64,000 nt of DNA from Bursaphelenchus xylophilus (taxonomy: Eukaryota; Nematoda; Chromadorea; Rhabditida; Aphelenchoididae), in assembly GCA_904066235.2 (NCBI GenBank), contig CAJFCV020000004.1, positions 4,154,001-4,218,000 on the forward strand, read 5' to 3'. Both the position numbers and the translations under genes were made by a program. A model generated the notes under the pieces. That model worked only from the letters and a program-made list of their open reading frames with translations, did not search any database and was not told where the DNA came from. How positions within the stretch are numbered: position 1 is the first letter of the stretch; the number at the start of each line of letters is the position of its first letter. Of this stretch, positions 40,101-50,389 are shown piece after piece.

Positions 40101-43100
40101 AATGGTCACTGGTTCTTCATTTTCCGAAAAGCTTGGGCTAAATCCTTTTCAAGCCTAAGGGGGCATGTCTCCTAGATTTGCGTAGACCGCTTGGTATGTC
40201 TTTACAGCGACTCTAAAAATTTTAGGGGTAAGAACTTTTGAAATTTTTGCCGCGGGAATTGGCGCGCTGACCCGGTGACCTTCCTGCAACCGTATGTTAG
40301 AAACTTCTGCAGATAGGACAAAAATTCTACTGTAAATATGTTACCTTAACACAGTACTTTCATGCCATGTATACGTTTTTTCACAAACTGTTTCATGGCA
40401 GGAAAAATCGAAGAAAAATTAATGTCCATTTTTTTTGGCCCACCCTGTACAATGAAAAAATTTTTTTGGCAAAAATCGAAAAAAATCATCATTTTTCGCA
40501 AACTTGCCAAAAATGATGACTAAAAAAAGTAAAATACGGAATTAAAAAAAATATTAGAAGAACTCACCGTGCCACTCCGAGTAGCGGGACCACTCTGACA
40601 AACAGTTTCCACCATGGCCATTCCCTCAATTTCAAGTATTGCGAGAGATTTCTTTGCAAACAAGTGATCGCTTGCTCTTGGATTCGACGTTTCTCCAGCC
40701 ATTTCCTCGACAAATGAAGACGACATTCGCGTTGGAAGGCCTCAATCACACCTGAAATGGGGAAAAAATTATAGTAGGATCAATTTAAAAAGTTCGAAAT
40801 TTTTGAATTCTCAGGTCCTAAAAATTAATTTGTGGTTTAAAAGTCTGAAATATGGTGTGAAAAGGTCCAAAATTAAATTATGTTGGCAAAAATTTACCAA
40901 AAATATTCAAATTGACCGATAAATAAGTAAAAAACCATCCAAAAACAGCTAACAGGAGAAGTACCCCAAGTGCGACGCTCATATTTTTATGAAACTTGGC
41001 ACAAATTTAGAATAATTTTTTCTAAGATATATTTCGCGAAAATCCTGGCTCGCGCTTTGCAGAAACAACCGAAATTTCAAGATCAAAAGTTGGCGAAAAT
41101 TTGACAATTTTTGCCGAATTTCGGCACGAAAAGTTTCATACCTATTTCTACCGTAAAGGGTATAGTTCAGCAAAAAATCAATTTTTTCCGCACGAAACTA
41201 GCAAAGTTATAGCCAAAAAGGGGTTTTCTCTCTGCCCGCTCTCCGCGTTTAGTGCACTCTCTCGGCGGCAATGAGCGTTGCACTTAGAGTAGTTCCCTTG
41301 CAAGAAAGGTAAAAAAAATCGAATATTTTCTAAAGTTCTCACCCGACAAACAAAGGTCCCTCTTCTCCTCGAGTTCTGCCAACACATCAGACCTGACCAA
41401 CACCTGTGAGATGCCCAGACGATATCTGAATTCGAAAATTTGCATTTTCTCGAAGATCTTTTTGACGGCGGATCTGTCATCCAGAGTGTCGCTCAGGCTC
41501 AAATTTGTGTAGTTCTCCTTGACCAGACATTGGAAACGCCTCCGGAAGTCGCGGAAAGGCATTCTCTCGGGGTAGCCTCGGTTCGTGGCCCTCACCGAAT
41601 CCATAATTAGGCCGGCGCGCAGCTGGGACCGGACCAAAGAAACGTCCATTAGGTCGGAACGACGTGTTCCGTCGACGGATTGCAGACAATGGATGAAATG
41701 AAGACGGTCCGAACGCTCCAAAAGCGAGATCAGATGGTCCTGCAACGAGAATGGGCGATATTATGGAGCTTCAAAGATTAGTCATATCAGGACCTAAAGT
41801 AATATAAAAAAGACGATTGTTTATATCGGAAACACATTATAAATTTTTGTCGAGACACTTTGGACCCTCTGAAAGTACAAAGAGCCAAAATCGATGATAA
41901 AAAGATTAAAAATTTAGTATTAACAAGGAAAGTACTTTTATGGGGGCTCCTACTTTTTGACGGGACATACCTCAAAAAATCAGAAAAAATGTGCTGATCA
42001 AGGACATATAAATCCTAGCTGCCCATTTTGGGTTTTTTGGCATGTTTTGGCCGTCGAAAGTTTTGAAATATTTGCAAGAGGAAAGAATAAAAGAGGATTT
42101 GAAAGGCAGGAAAACCGATGAGTGAGTGGCGCAGTTGGTTGCGCAGAAGACTGGGGTTTGTGCGGAGGGGGGTTCGAGTTCCCTTTTGTGATTTTTTTTT
42201 ATTTTTTGTTTTTTTGCTGTAAAATACAAAATAAAGTTAAAAAACAATGATAGAGGCTTTTCATTTCCCGTTGGCTATTAATTAGAAGTCAAAAACGCGA
42301 CTTAACGTCATCCCCTACTTCTAACGTCATCCCATTCTTACATTGTTCAATACAATACACAAACCGATCCGCCATCTCCTGTTCTTCTCTGGCAGCGGCT
42401 TCAGCGTCCCCAACACCATATTTGTCCAACAATATGGACACAACATTTTGCGGCGAAAATTCGGACATTTTATGACTGCACGTCACAGGAAAATGAGTGT
42501 TTCTTGACACCCTTCCGTGATTTTTTCGCGTCCCGACATTTCGGGTCAGGGACAACTCGGGTCGCGACAACTCGGGTCAACGACAACTCGGGTCAACGAC
42601 AACTCGGGTCAACGACACTTCGGGTCAACGACATTTCGGGTCAACGATACCGTTTAATATTTTCGCTTCGGGACTGTGAAAAAAGAATTTTTTGGTGAAT
42701 TTGAGAAATTTTTGAAATGTTTTCGCTTCGGGACTTGGAAAAAAAGGATTTTTTGTGAAATTTGAAAAAAATTTGAAGTGTTTTCGCTTCGGGACTGGGA
42801 AAAAAAGATTTTTTGGAAAATTCAACAAAATTTTGAAATGTTTTCGCATCGGAAGTAGAAAAAAGGGTGTCTGACTGAATATTAACTGTGGTGCCGGCAG
42901 CACTAAAATTTTGTCTAAAACCAATGGTACCACCTGGTACTATATAGTACCACGTGTTTTTGGGCTCTACTAAGCACCAAACCATCACCATTACTGCCTC
43001 ATGACCAAATTTTCACTTCTCACAAAACAGTACCAGTTGGTACTATATAGTACCAAGTGTTAAAACGTGTTTTTGGGTTCTACTAAGCACCAAACCAACG

Positions 43101-46100
43101 CCATTACCGCCTTACGGCCAAATTTGCACCTCGTACTAAATAGTACCAGGTAGTACTATTTAGTACCAAGTGTTAAAAATGTGTTTTTTAAGCAGTACTA
43201 GGCACCAAAACAACACCATTAACGTCTAAAAGTGCTATAAGTCGAAAAATTTTCAAAAAGAATCCCTAAAGGCAGTAAGGTAACAGAAACCCAGTTTTCA
43301 TATTCAGTCAGTTCATACTCAGTCAGCTCGAAAACCTTTCAAATTTTATTCAAATTTCACAAAAAATCCTTTTTTTCCAAGTCCCGAAGCAAAAACATTG
43401 AAAAATTTTTTAAATTCACCAAAAAATTCTTTTTTCCAAGTCCCGAAGCGAAAATATTAAACGGTATCGTTGACCCGAAATGTCGTTGACCCGAGGTGTC
43501 GTTGACCCGAAGTGTCGTTGACCCGAGTTGTCGTTGACCCGAGTTGTCGCGACCCGAGTTGTCCCTGACCCGAAATGTCGTAGCGCCGATTTTTTGGCTT
43601 CGTTTATGTTTTTAAGTCGCGTTTTTGACTTCTAATTAATAGCCAACGGGAAATGAAAAGCCTCTATCATTGTTTTTTAACTTTATTTTGTATTTTACAG
43701 CAAAAAAACAAAAAATAAAAAAAAATCACAAAAGGGAACTCGAACCCCCCTCCGCACAAACCCCAGTCTTCTGCGCAACCAACTGCGCCACTCACTCATC
43801 GGTTCCCCTGTCTTTCAAATCGTCTTTTATTCTTTCCTCTTGCGAATTTCAAAACTTTCGACGGCCAAAACATGCCAAAAAACCCAAAATGGGCAGCTAG
43901 GATTTATATATCCTTGATCAGCACATTTTTTCTGATTTTTTGAGATATGTCCCGTCAAAAAGTAGGAGCCCCCATAAAAGTACTTTCCTTGTAAGATAGG
44001 TGGAAATTACTAAAACAATATAAAAATCGATGATTTTAGATGGGAAAATGTAAATTTTATATTGAATAAAAAATAAAAGTCAACTTCCCGACGCACTGAG
44101 CATCTATTTTCGTCATCTTCGAATTCAAACCAACAGATTTTCATTTCAGATATCCGGGAAAATATAAAATTTTTGATATTTCGTCAAAAAGATGAATATT
44201 TCGAGCAAAAGCCCCAATTTTCACATCGAATATCACTTAATAATTAAACCCCTAAACGACTCTTTTCCAGCCCCATTTACTCCAAAATAACAGCAAAAAT
44301 CGCGATTCGACCCAATTAAAAAATGTTTTAAAACCTGCAAAATAAAACCGATATCCCGAAATCCCTCGAATATCGAATTAAAAAAATGCAGAAACCCGCT
44401 TTCGGCTTGCAAAAACAACTCTCCCCGACTTACGAATTGACTGGTGATGGCTGTGAAGAAGCCGCCAAAGGAGCCTCCGCCGCCGCCGACCGAAGCCACG
44501 ATTTCGTTCACTGATTGGGTGGCTCTGCGCAGTTTGTAGGAGCCTTCCTTCAGACCGGGCACTGTGAAGAGTTCGGAGATGTAGGGACTAAAAAGTTTTT
44601 AATATTTATCCAAGAAAACTTGAAAAAATGGATAAATCTTGGACATCAAATCATCATGTATAATATAATTTTTTCACTCAGATCCGAGAAGGTCGATTTC
44701 CTTCAAATTATGCGTGGATTCACTAAAAACCTCTTGGACTAATGCTTGAAAATTTCAGCTTAATCTTTGCAATAGCACCCGAGATATTCAAAGATCTTTG
44801 GCCTACTACAATATCATGGATAATATAATTTTTGCCTCAAAAACGACTTCAAAACGGCAGAAGTGCATCAAATTAGCCGAAGAGACCCTAAAAAATCTAG
44901 AATCGACTTTTTCCATCAGACAAAAAAATCTAAAATTGTTTCTTCACCAAAACCAAGGATAATATTACTTCCGAGTAAGAAAACTTATTCCCCGAGCTAC
45001 AATATGGGTTCACAGACGCAACACAAGCCTCTACTCTCAAATTCATTCAACAAATAGTAATTGAAACTCTATCCTGGCCTTGTTTTCCGTATAAACAAGC
45101 ATTTCTCCTTATTTTTGCAAAAAATGATGACTAAACGGGTAAAAATAGAAAATTTTTTATATTGTTTTGGATGATAAATGCTGCAAGAAAGGGTCCGTGA
45201 GAACGGTCTGAGGTCATAAAAAATATGACCTTTTAATTATGACATTAAGAAAACTTATTTTTCGAAAAGTCATCAAAAAATCGGTTAAAAATAAAAATTT
45301 TTGCCAAAATTCATTCGCAAAATTCACAAAACTACTTCTGAAATTGTAAAATACGGACATGATAGACGGGTCTTCAAAAATTGCCATGCTTTTTTGCAAA
45401 AAAATCTCAAGAAACGGATTAATTTCCCTCCAAAAGAAGGAAGTAGAAACTCCAAATCTCGGTTCCAGTTTCAATCCAATATTGGCTGAGTTTATACGAA
45501 AATAAACTAATCACAGTCTACTCCTCCTATTCCGACTACTACTTACTGCTCGCAGATTGTTGTTGTCGGGAACTGAGGCTTTATTTCAGAGATGACATTA
45601 TACTTGCAAATGGAGGAAAAATTTTTGGCAAAAAGGGGGGAGTTGATGATGGGGAGTGGGAAATAAGATGGCTACGTGATTTTGAAAGAATAAGCGAGAC
45701 ATTTGAGTGGGTTGTAAAGTGATTATGATAATTTTTTAAATTAATTTTTCTTTTTCTAGGAATTCTTGAAAGCGGAAGTACTTGAGAATCAAAGCCCAAA
45801 GGTTGAAAAAAAGGCAAAAATACGGAAGAAAGGTCACAAAGGTCATGATAGATTTTTAGCTCACATTTTGCGAAAGTCACCAAAATTTTTTATCGAAAAA
45901 TTTCAGAAGTTTGGAATTTCTTCCATTTTTTCAAAGTTCAATTTCCTATCTGTTGCAAATGTAAAGCCAAAAATTTCTATAAAAAATCTACTTGTTCCTC
46001 ACAAAATTGAGAAAGACATGGCCAAAAAAATTTTTCTCTGACCGTCCTCCTCATTCTCCGTACTCTCTCGTACGCAAAAATCTTTGAATATCTCCTCTGT

Positions 46101-49100
46101 GGTTATAAAACGCGAGCTAAAATTTTCAATAACTGATATGTAGGCTGCATGAAGTTTATGTCCAAAATTTGGGTTAAATCTGACTACTGACCTCGAAAAA
46201 TTTCGAAAAAAAATTTGATGAGAATTCAAAAAAATTAAAATTTTTTGGTATACCAGACACCACGGTGTTTTTATTTTAGAAATTTTTTAGAAAAAAGTAA
46301 TTTTTTTGAACTCTCCACCTCTTTAACCCACCTTTCCGTGTTCTGGAGCACCTGCGTCAAGGCGAAAATGGCTCCACTCGGTTTGATTTTCTTGAGCCAT
46401 CCGTTCACCTTGTATCCCACCGAGAATTGATTCAATCCATGGCCCAGATTGAACTGGAATCTGTCCTTGGGCGATCGGCGGACCAACTTGCTCTCCTCCC
46501 AATGCATGAACACCCGCTCGATCAGGCTGTTTTCGTTGGCTCCGGGGAAGACGGACTCCTCTTCCAGCACGAAGAAGATCCCGCGCGGCTCTTCGCTGCG
46601 CTTCTCCACGTCCGCCGAGTTCAGGAGCTGTTGTTTGCGGTCGATTAATCGACACAAATGAGCGGGTGTGGCGAGCGGTCGCTCCACTTCCACCTCCACT
46701 TTCTCCCGCTCGTACAAATCGAGCGGGGACTTGAAGTTGGACTTGTAGAAGAGCTCGGAGATCCGCTCATTGTAGTAGTTGTAGATGAAGTCGGAGAGAT
46801 CGGCGGGTTCGGAGGTGGAGTTCAAGAATGTGGAGCCGGGGATGTCCAGCAGAGAGATGGTGGTGAAGGCGGTGCTCTTGTTCAAATACTTGTTGATTTG
46901 ATTCGTTATGGCGCCGAATAATTCGTTGTAAAGGGCTTGTACAAACGATTGGAGAGCTTCGTTTCCGGTTTGGTTCACGAGTTTGTAACGGCTGAAATGC
47001 ATGGAATATGATTTTGATTTTAAAAAATTTTTTTTGAAAAACAAAAAAACAGTCAAAAGATATCACCATTCACAGCAAAAAAAATAAAATAAAATTTTTC
47101 AAAAAATTACAGTAACCCTACCTGCTCTGATCAAAGTTCTGCGAGCCCTTGAAAACGGCCAAATTGAGCTGATCGAAGCTGATTCCCAGCAAATCCGCCG
47201 CCTTCTCTGCATTGGAATGCCTTGTGAATGCTGATTTCGTCGCCAAATTTCCCTGCGCTCCCGAATAAATCAAATGCAGAATGGCGGCCAAGACTTTTTG
47301 CACGGCCAGAATTTGATTTTCCGAAAAATTGAGATTCCTGAACGCCTCCAAAACACGATGGAACGCTTCACTGGCCGCATTCCGATCCGTCTCCGAGAGG
47401 TTTTCGTCGAAAAATGGGCGATCGATGAGGTCGAAGCCGAGGGATTCAAAGGTTTTGGTGTCCAGGCCCTCCCAGAGGTAGTAGAAAATGTGGAAAGTGG
47501 AGTCGGTGGGCTTGCGGGAGGTCAGTTTCTCCAAGTCCAGGAATAAAGTTTGGATCTTCGCCGAGCTAAAATACGAAAAATTTTATCAAATTAAAAGGGC
47601 TTCAAAAAATATGAAAAATTCTTTTTTTAATTATACGACCTTCCAATGTAAAAAAATTAACAATTCAAAAAAAAATCTTAAAGCCAAAAAAGTCCTAAAA
47701 ATCCGAAAATAAATTCTTTGCTTACTTTAATCCACTAGCCGTGTCGAATCCAAGGCTAATCAGTTGAACAAATCTCGAAGAATTCTGGTTCAATTCAGTT
47801 GAACAATTGCCAAATGCTTCCAAAATTCCGATCGCCAAAGAGATTTCTTCGTCTAAAATAAATTTCGATGATATTTGTACTGTAAAATAAGTTACATAAA
47901 TTTGATTTTTAAACCAAATCAAGCAATATTTTTTGAATCTACAGTATCCTTACAGTCCTATTAACAACTTACAAGTCAATCTTTTCGTCCATCCCGCACA
48001 TCCGCAGAGGAATTCAATGAAATTTCGAATCTGCTGACTCTTCCCCGAGCCCGAGACCCCATTAAAAACCACCGATTGTGGCCTCGACGTGATCTGTAAT
48101 TGTCTGTAGACCTGCTGAGCTGTAGTGTAGATATGGGCGGGCATCTGGCTTCGCCTGCAGCCTTTGAAAAGCCTGATCAAATCCTGATTCAAACCCTTGA
48201 TCTCCTGACTTTGCGAGGCCATATAAATCAAGTTCCGAGGGCCCGCCGAGGTGTACTGCAGGCCACTGCCAAGTCGATTCCTTAACAAATGAATGGCCGA
48301 GGTCTCGTTGATATTCTTCAAGGCCGCAATGTCATTGGCGCGATCGAAATTGGGGGGATTTGCCTTGTCCAGATCCGACGAATCGACGGTCATTTCCTGA
48401 TCCGCCACTTTGATTTTGACCAGCCCATCTGGTTGATGATCCACAACCTCCACCAGACTATAGCCCGCCGAATGTACGAGCCAATAGCGTTTATCCTCCG
48501 GGATGTTTAGATCGGTTTCTTTGAACTGGCTAAATAATTGAAGCTGATCCCCGGAAACCGCGGTTTTTGTGGCCAATTCGGCAAGTTCGGGGACGACTTG
48601 GACACGAAGACGGATGCTTTGACCTGCTTCTTGGATCAGAGTCAGAAGTTCATCTCGCTTCAGACGATTTACATCCCGACCTTCCACTTGAAGCAGTTGG
48701 TCTCCCGGCAAAAGGCCGTTGAGAAGATCGCTCGGCCGCGGAGGGCCGTTCAAGTGGTCGACGGGCTCGGCGAAGACCAAATGCGATATTTCTGTGCCAT
48801 TCTCGGTTGTTATTGGATATTGAATTCGACGGATCGTAAAGCCAAAGTCACCTGCAGATAAAAAAAATTGGTTTTTTAAAAAAAATTTCAAAATTTAACT
48901 TTTCGAAACTTTTTTTTGACACAAGATTTTAGCCAGAAGTGTGAAATATGATTACTAAACAATTTCAGAGTCTTTCAATATGTTCTAAACACAAAAAAGC
49001 TTAAAATTATATTATTCATGACCTACCAGCCACATTCCGGTGCAACACCACATCCCTCGCTTTGATTTGAACCGACTCCAACGCCGGCAAACTCAAATTG

Positions 49101-50372
49101 GGAATGTTGAAGGTTTTGGGCAAAGAATAAGTCAGATCCGACGACATATCTGACCTCGGACTTGTTGAACTTGATGATGGTTGACTGATCTGGTTCGGAG
49201 AAGCCGTCAAAGTCTTCAATGGGCTGCGCAAGGGATCATTTGGGTCCCTCTCAGGACTTTTCGCACCTGGAAAAACTTTTTTTTATTGTCTGTTATTCTG
49301 AAATTGTAAAAAAAATATTATAGTAATTTTGCATCGCACTGTGCAAAAATTTCAGGGATTGCCAAAAGTTGGCGGGAAACGCCGAAAAAGTCGTCCGATC
49401 TGGCAAGTTAAGCAACAAAACGCTTGATTAGCAGCGGGTTCGAGTCCGGGTGGAACTTATACCACAAAAATAAAAGAAAAAGTGAAATTTCAAAAAAATT
49501 TCTAAAAAAATCAAAATCAAAGAGCCGTAAATGTTATTTTACAGTCGAAAAAATCGTCGCTTCCCGGATTCCCCGGAGTAAATCCGCAAAATTTTGAGAA
49601 AATCCGCAAAAATCCGTGGATCGAAGGCGTTTCGGGTTATAAAATTGTTATTCTGGGTTCGCCGACTGCAAGAGAACTCCGGGTTTGGTGAGAAAAACAC
49701 GCGAACCCCACAGATGACCTTCTCCATTCTTCGCTTCGATCACTCCTCGCCCTCTTCCACTCGTTTTTAATACCTGGGACGGGCGGGGAGATGAGTCCAA
49801 AAATGTTAATCTTGTGTACAAAAGCGGGAACGGGGAACCGGGATGCGTCACAAAGGGGATTTCACGTTTCGCGGAGGGCGAAATCGGGGGAAATTATATT
49901 GCTTTGGGTGATAAAAAGTGGGCTGATGGGATCAGGTGACTATTACAATATAAAAAATTGTAAAATCTAGGTGTAAAAATGTGAGTGGCTAAAATCTGCA
50001 CGTATTTTAGAACCTTATTTCAGGAAAAATTTACAAAAAAATATTTTTTTTTTCAAAAATCAAAAATTTTTTTCGCCTTTTCGCCGTAAGAATTACTGTA
50101 TATATCCCTAAAATCCAATGCACTAATCGTGAAAACTGACCTCCTTGTTTGAACAGTCGATTCTTCGTTTCCTCGAGCCTTTTTATTTCGGCCGCCGACA
50201 ACTTTCCCTCAACATTATGGGCCGATGTAAGCCCACTGAATTGGAGGATTCTCTTCTTGAAGGATTTCTTTTCCCCCGACTTTGGTGGGATTGCTGGAGC
50301 CTGGCTCGGCTTCACTGGGACCACTGGGACCGAGTTCTCTTCGTTCTGCGATTTCTTTTGACGATGCCACAT
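22143..50372 (-). CDS. class XVIII myosin with PDZ domain (MYO18/Mhcl-type)
   Basis: Exons in transcript order: 50372-50141, 49266-49027, 48851-47973, 47879-47726, 47565-47122, 46991-46332, 44587-44434, 41739-41343, 40751-40568, 40044-39809, 25174-25113, 24593-24430, 24251-24128, 24059-23742, 23592-23254, 23124-22570, 22409-22143. Phases close throughout, giving 1802 residues. Order: Lys/Glu/Pro-rich N-terminus, PDZ domain at about 158-247 (LLPGDQLLQVEGRDVNRLK), motor domain, one IQ-like segment before REWPWWKLF, coiled coil from about 1115 to 1740, acidic tail (DVDDDDERDD). PDZ plus motor plus this coiled coil (LKSRIEFERAEKVKFEASSN matches the MYO18A segment) define class XVIII. The P-loop is GVSGSGKS, switch I NQNSSRFVQL and switch II DIPGST, all off the GESGAGKT / NxNSSRFGK / DISGFE norm, so ATPase activity is probably weak or absent, as known for this class. 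It is an actin-binding structural protein of muscle and cytoskeleton. Confidence 0.92.
24713..24862 (-). other. second internal first exon of the class XVIII myosin (tail-only form B)
   Basis: An open stretch of exactly 50 codons from the ATG at 24862 (MDAISDRGSVKSRVANASMV) ends at donor gtaagg in phase 0 and fits the acceptor at 24593. The encoded stretch is rich in Ser and Arg. It cannot be an internal exon spliced from the motor exon, because that would shift into a stop. Confidence 0.5.
25247..25349 (-). other. internal first exon of the class XVIII myosin (tail-only form A)
   Basis: An ATG at 25349 opens MARPVREFVYYQKRSGFGFM and ends at donor gtaacg in phase 1, which fits the acceptor of the exon at 25174. 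Translation from here gives about 643 residues with the coiled coil and acidic tail only. The exon before it in the long form (39809) also ends in phase 1, so this exon is an alternative to it. The promoter would lie near 25400, between the BED gene and the tail exons. Confidence 0.7.
25550..26941 (-). CDS. BED-type zinc finger protein nested in the giant myosin intron
   Basis: The main exon is 26941-26275. It starts MMDSEELRNLMTPHLFLNSL, followed by a Pro/Gln-rich stretch, then a BED finger: SIWRHFKVQRELNVYKCEVG, with C-X4-C, a central TTVAGRHLRDKHPEVY giving the H-X4-H pair, and WPPST between. After it come an R/K run (ERRSRKRAAE) and a Ser-rich segment. The predicted end uses donor AAG/gtacga and a short second exon 25659-25550 (phase fits, 258 residues in total); that second exon is uncertain. 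BED fingers bind DNA in chromatin-boundary factors and transposases; here the single finger without a catalytic domain points to a transcription factor. The intron carries a MITE. It is on the same strand as the host myosin gene and ends about 200 bp before that gene's internal promoter. Confidence 0.68.
25904..26169. mobile_element. 266-bp near-perfect palindromic MITE with TA duplication
   Basis: The ends are CAGTGGGGGACCTGATCCAG on both strands, flanked by TA (25902-25903 and 26170-26171). The two halves are complementary over almost the full length with a few indels. CAGTG ends and TA targets fit the Tc1/mariner superfamily. Low divergence between the arms suggests a recent insertion. It lies in the intron of the BED gene. 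Confidence 0.9.
30940..31040 (+). repeat. degenerate copy of the 17427-type element
   Basis: It contains CTCCATAATCTCTCG and GCAAAGCATTAGCTAAAATT in the order seen in the right half of the element at 17427-17874. Confidence 0.55.
31640..31745 (+). repeat. degenerate copy of the 17427-type element
   Basis: It contains GTGAAACTTGGCATAGAA and AGCTCGCACTTTGCAGAAAC, as in the left half of the complete element. Confidence 0.6.
32830..32990 (+). repeat. degenerate copy of the 17427-type element
   Basis: It contains TCTGACCGTCTCTACTCATT and GCAAAGCATGAGCTAAAATT, as in the right half of the complete element. Confidence 0.6.
35883..35921 (+). promoter_or_regulatory. cluster of three TTGTAATCC sites
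   Basis: TAATCC occurs at 35883, 35897 and 35916, each time within TTGTAATCC. TAATCC is the known target of K50 homeodomains (Otx/Bicoid class). Three identical 9-mers in 40 bp of otherwise unordered intron suggest an enhancer element for a gene in this intron. Confidence 0.45.
36085..36180 (+). repeat. degenerate copy of the 17427-type element
   Basis: It contains CGAAATTCGGCATAGTAAAA and GCGTTATGCAGAAACAACCG in the family order. Confidence 0.55.
39204..39248 (+). repeat. 16-bp direct repeat TTGCACGGTGCGATTG
   Basis: Two perfect copies are at 39204-39219 and 39233-39248, each with an internal near-palindrome GCACGGTGC. A related TTGCACGGTGCTAAT occurs at about 32224. It may be a factor binding site. 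Confidence 0.5.
40953..41300. mobile_element. CAAGG-type element in myosin intron, second near-complete copy
   Basis: It starts CAGGAGAAGTACCCCAAGTG and ends with the complement of CAAGGGAACTACTCTAAGTG. It shares most of its sequence with the left half of 17427-17874. The flanks are TAA and CAA, so the target duplication is decayed. It lies 42 bp from the exon ending at 41343. Confidence 0.75.
42118..42190 (+). repeat. tRNA-like segment, left arm of composite element
   Basis: A-box TGGCGCAGTTGG (42127-42138) within a perfect D-arm hairpin GCGCAGTTGGTTGCGC, and B-box GGTTCGAGTTCCC (42171-42183) in a T-arm that can pair five bases with two wobbles. A T-run follows. No standard anticodon arm or acceptor stem, so it is tRNA-derived. 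Confidence 0.65.
42342..42468 (-). CDS. lone first coding exon inside the composite element
   Basis: On the minus strand an acceptor GTGCAG ends seven bases before an ATG at 42468. The frame MSEFSPQNVVSILLDKYGVG continues through DAEAAAREEQEMADRFVYC to donor gtaaga at 42341 in phase 1. Acceptor, start, 42 codons and donor make a complete trans-spliced first exon. I do not recognise the protein. The block is missing from the right arm, so it was inserted or captured in the left one. The phase would allow splicing to the myosin exons at 40751 or 25174, but no evidence shows that this happens. Confidence 0.45.
42533..42652 (+). repeat. 16-bp tandem array GGGTCAACGACAACTC, left arm
   Basis: About seven units of GGGTCAACGACAACTC, with variants such as ACACTTC and ACATTTC. 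The inverted counterpart is at 43461-43580. Confidence 0.8.
42658..42860 (+). repeat. 60-bp tandem array (TTTTCGCTTCGGGACT units)
   Basis: Three full units and one partial, each starting TTTTCGCTTCGGGACT and ending near TTTGAAATG. Two inverted units are found at about 43343-43460. Confidence 0.75.
42925..43245 (+). repeat. 105-bp tandem array with palindromic GGTACTATATAGTACC core
   Basis: Three units with cores at 42936, 43039 and about 43149. The first two cores are the perfect 16-bp palindrome GGTACTATATAGTACC; the third has an altered centre. Each unit continues with GTGTT and a segment reading CTACTAAGCACCAAACCA. Confidence 0.75.
43461..43580 (-). repeat. 16-bp tandem array, right arm
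   Basis: Inverted copy of the left array: units of GTTGACCCGAGTTGTC with the same variant order mirrored. Confidence 0.8.
43728..43800 (-). repeat. tRNA-like segment, right arm of composite element
   Basis: Inverted copy of the left-arm segment with intact A (43779-43790) and B (43734-43746) boxes. It is essentially identical to the left copy. Confidence 0.65.
45850..46140 (+). repeat. degenerate copy of the 17427-type element in myosin intron
   Basis: It contains AGCTCACATTTTGCGAAAGT, TCTGACCGTCCTCCTCATTC and AAAACGCGAGCTAAAATT in family order, so both halves are present but decayed. Confidence 0.6.
49359..49453 (+). repeat. 5S rRNA / tRNA chimeric repeat, copy 2
   Basis: The same 24-base 5S-like block as copy 1 is at 49393-49416, followed after 20 bases by B box GGTTCGAGTCC (49437-49447). 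The first 20 bases (TTGCCAAAAGTTGGCGGG) also match copy 1. It lies in the second intron of the myosin gene, on the opposite strand. Confidence 0.65.
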
Positions 50373-50379
50373 TTTGGGC

Positions 50380-50389
50380 CTAAATTAAT
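50380..50389 (-). other. splice acceptor before the myosin start
   Basis: TTAATTTAG on the minus strand ends a few bases before the ATG at 50372, consistent with trans-splicing or a non-coding exon. Confidence 0.45.

Larger units (their letters stand above)
41934..43991. mobile_element. 2.06-kb composite foldback element with tRNA-like arms and tandem arrays
   Basis: Termini CAAGGAAAGTACTTTTATGG and its complement, flanked by TAA on both sides (41931-41933 and 43992-43994). The arms (left about 41934-42297 plus 42533-42700; right about 43400-43620 plus 43621-43991) are nearly identical inverted copies. Inside are a tRNA-like segment in each arm, a 16-bp tandem array in each arm, a 60-bp array, a 105-bp array with a palindromic core, and, in the left arm only, about 235 bp carrying a coding exon. 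No transposase is present. It lies in the myosin intron between exons 44434 and 41739. Confidence 0.88.

Noticed and set aside
42118..42190. Functional tRNA gene
   Set aside because: D and T arms form but acceptor stem and a seven-base anticodon loop do not.
43670..43900. Frame shared by both arms of the composite element as a transposon protein
   Set aside because: It reads through low-complexity AAA runs and the tRNA-like segment; no transposase motif.
46323..46655. Alternative frame on the minus strand (SINRPQTTAPELGGRG...)
   Set aside because: Shadow of the myosin motor exon 46332-46991.
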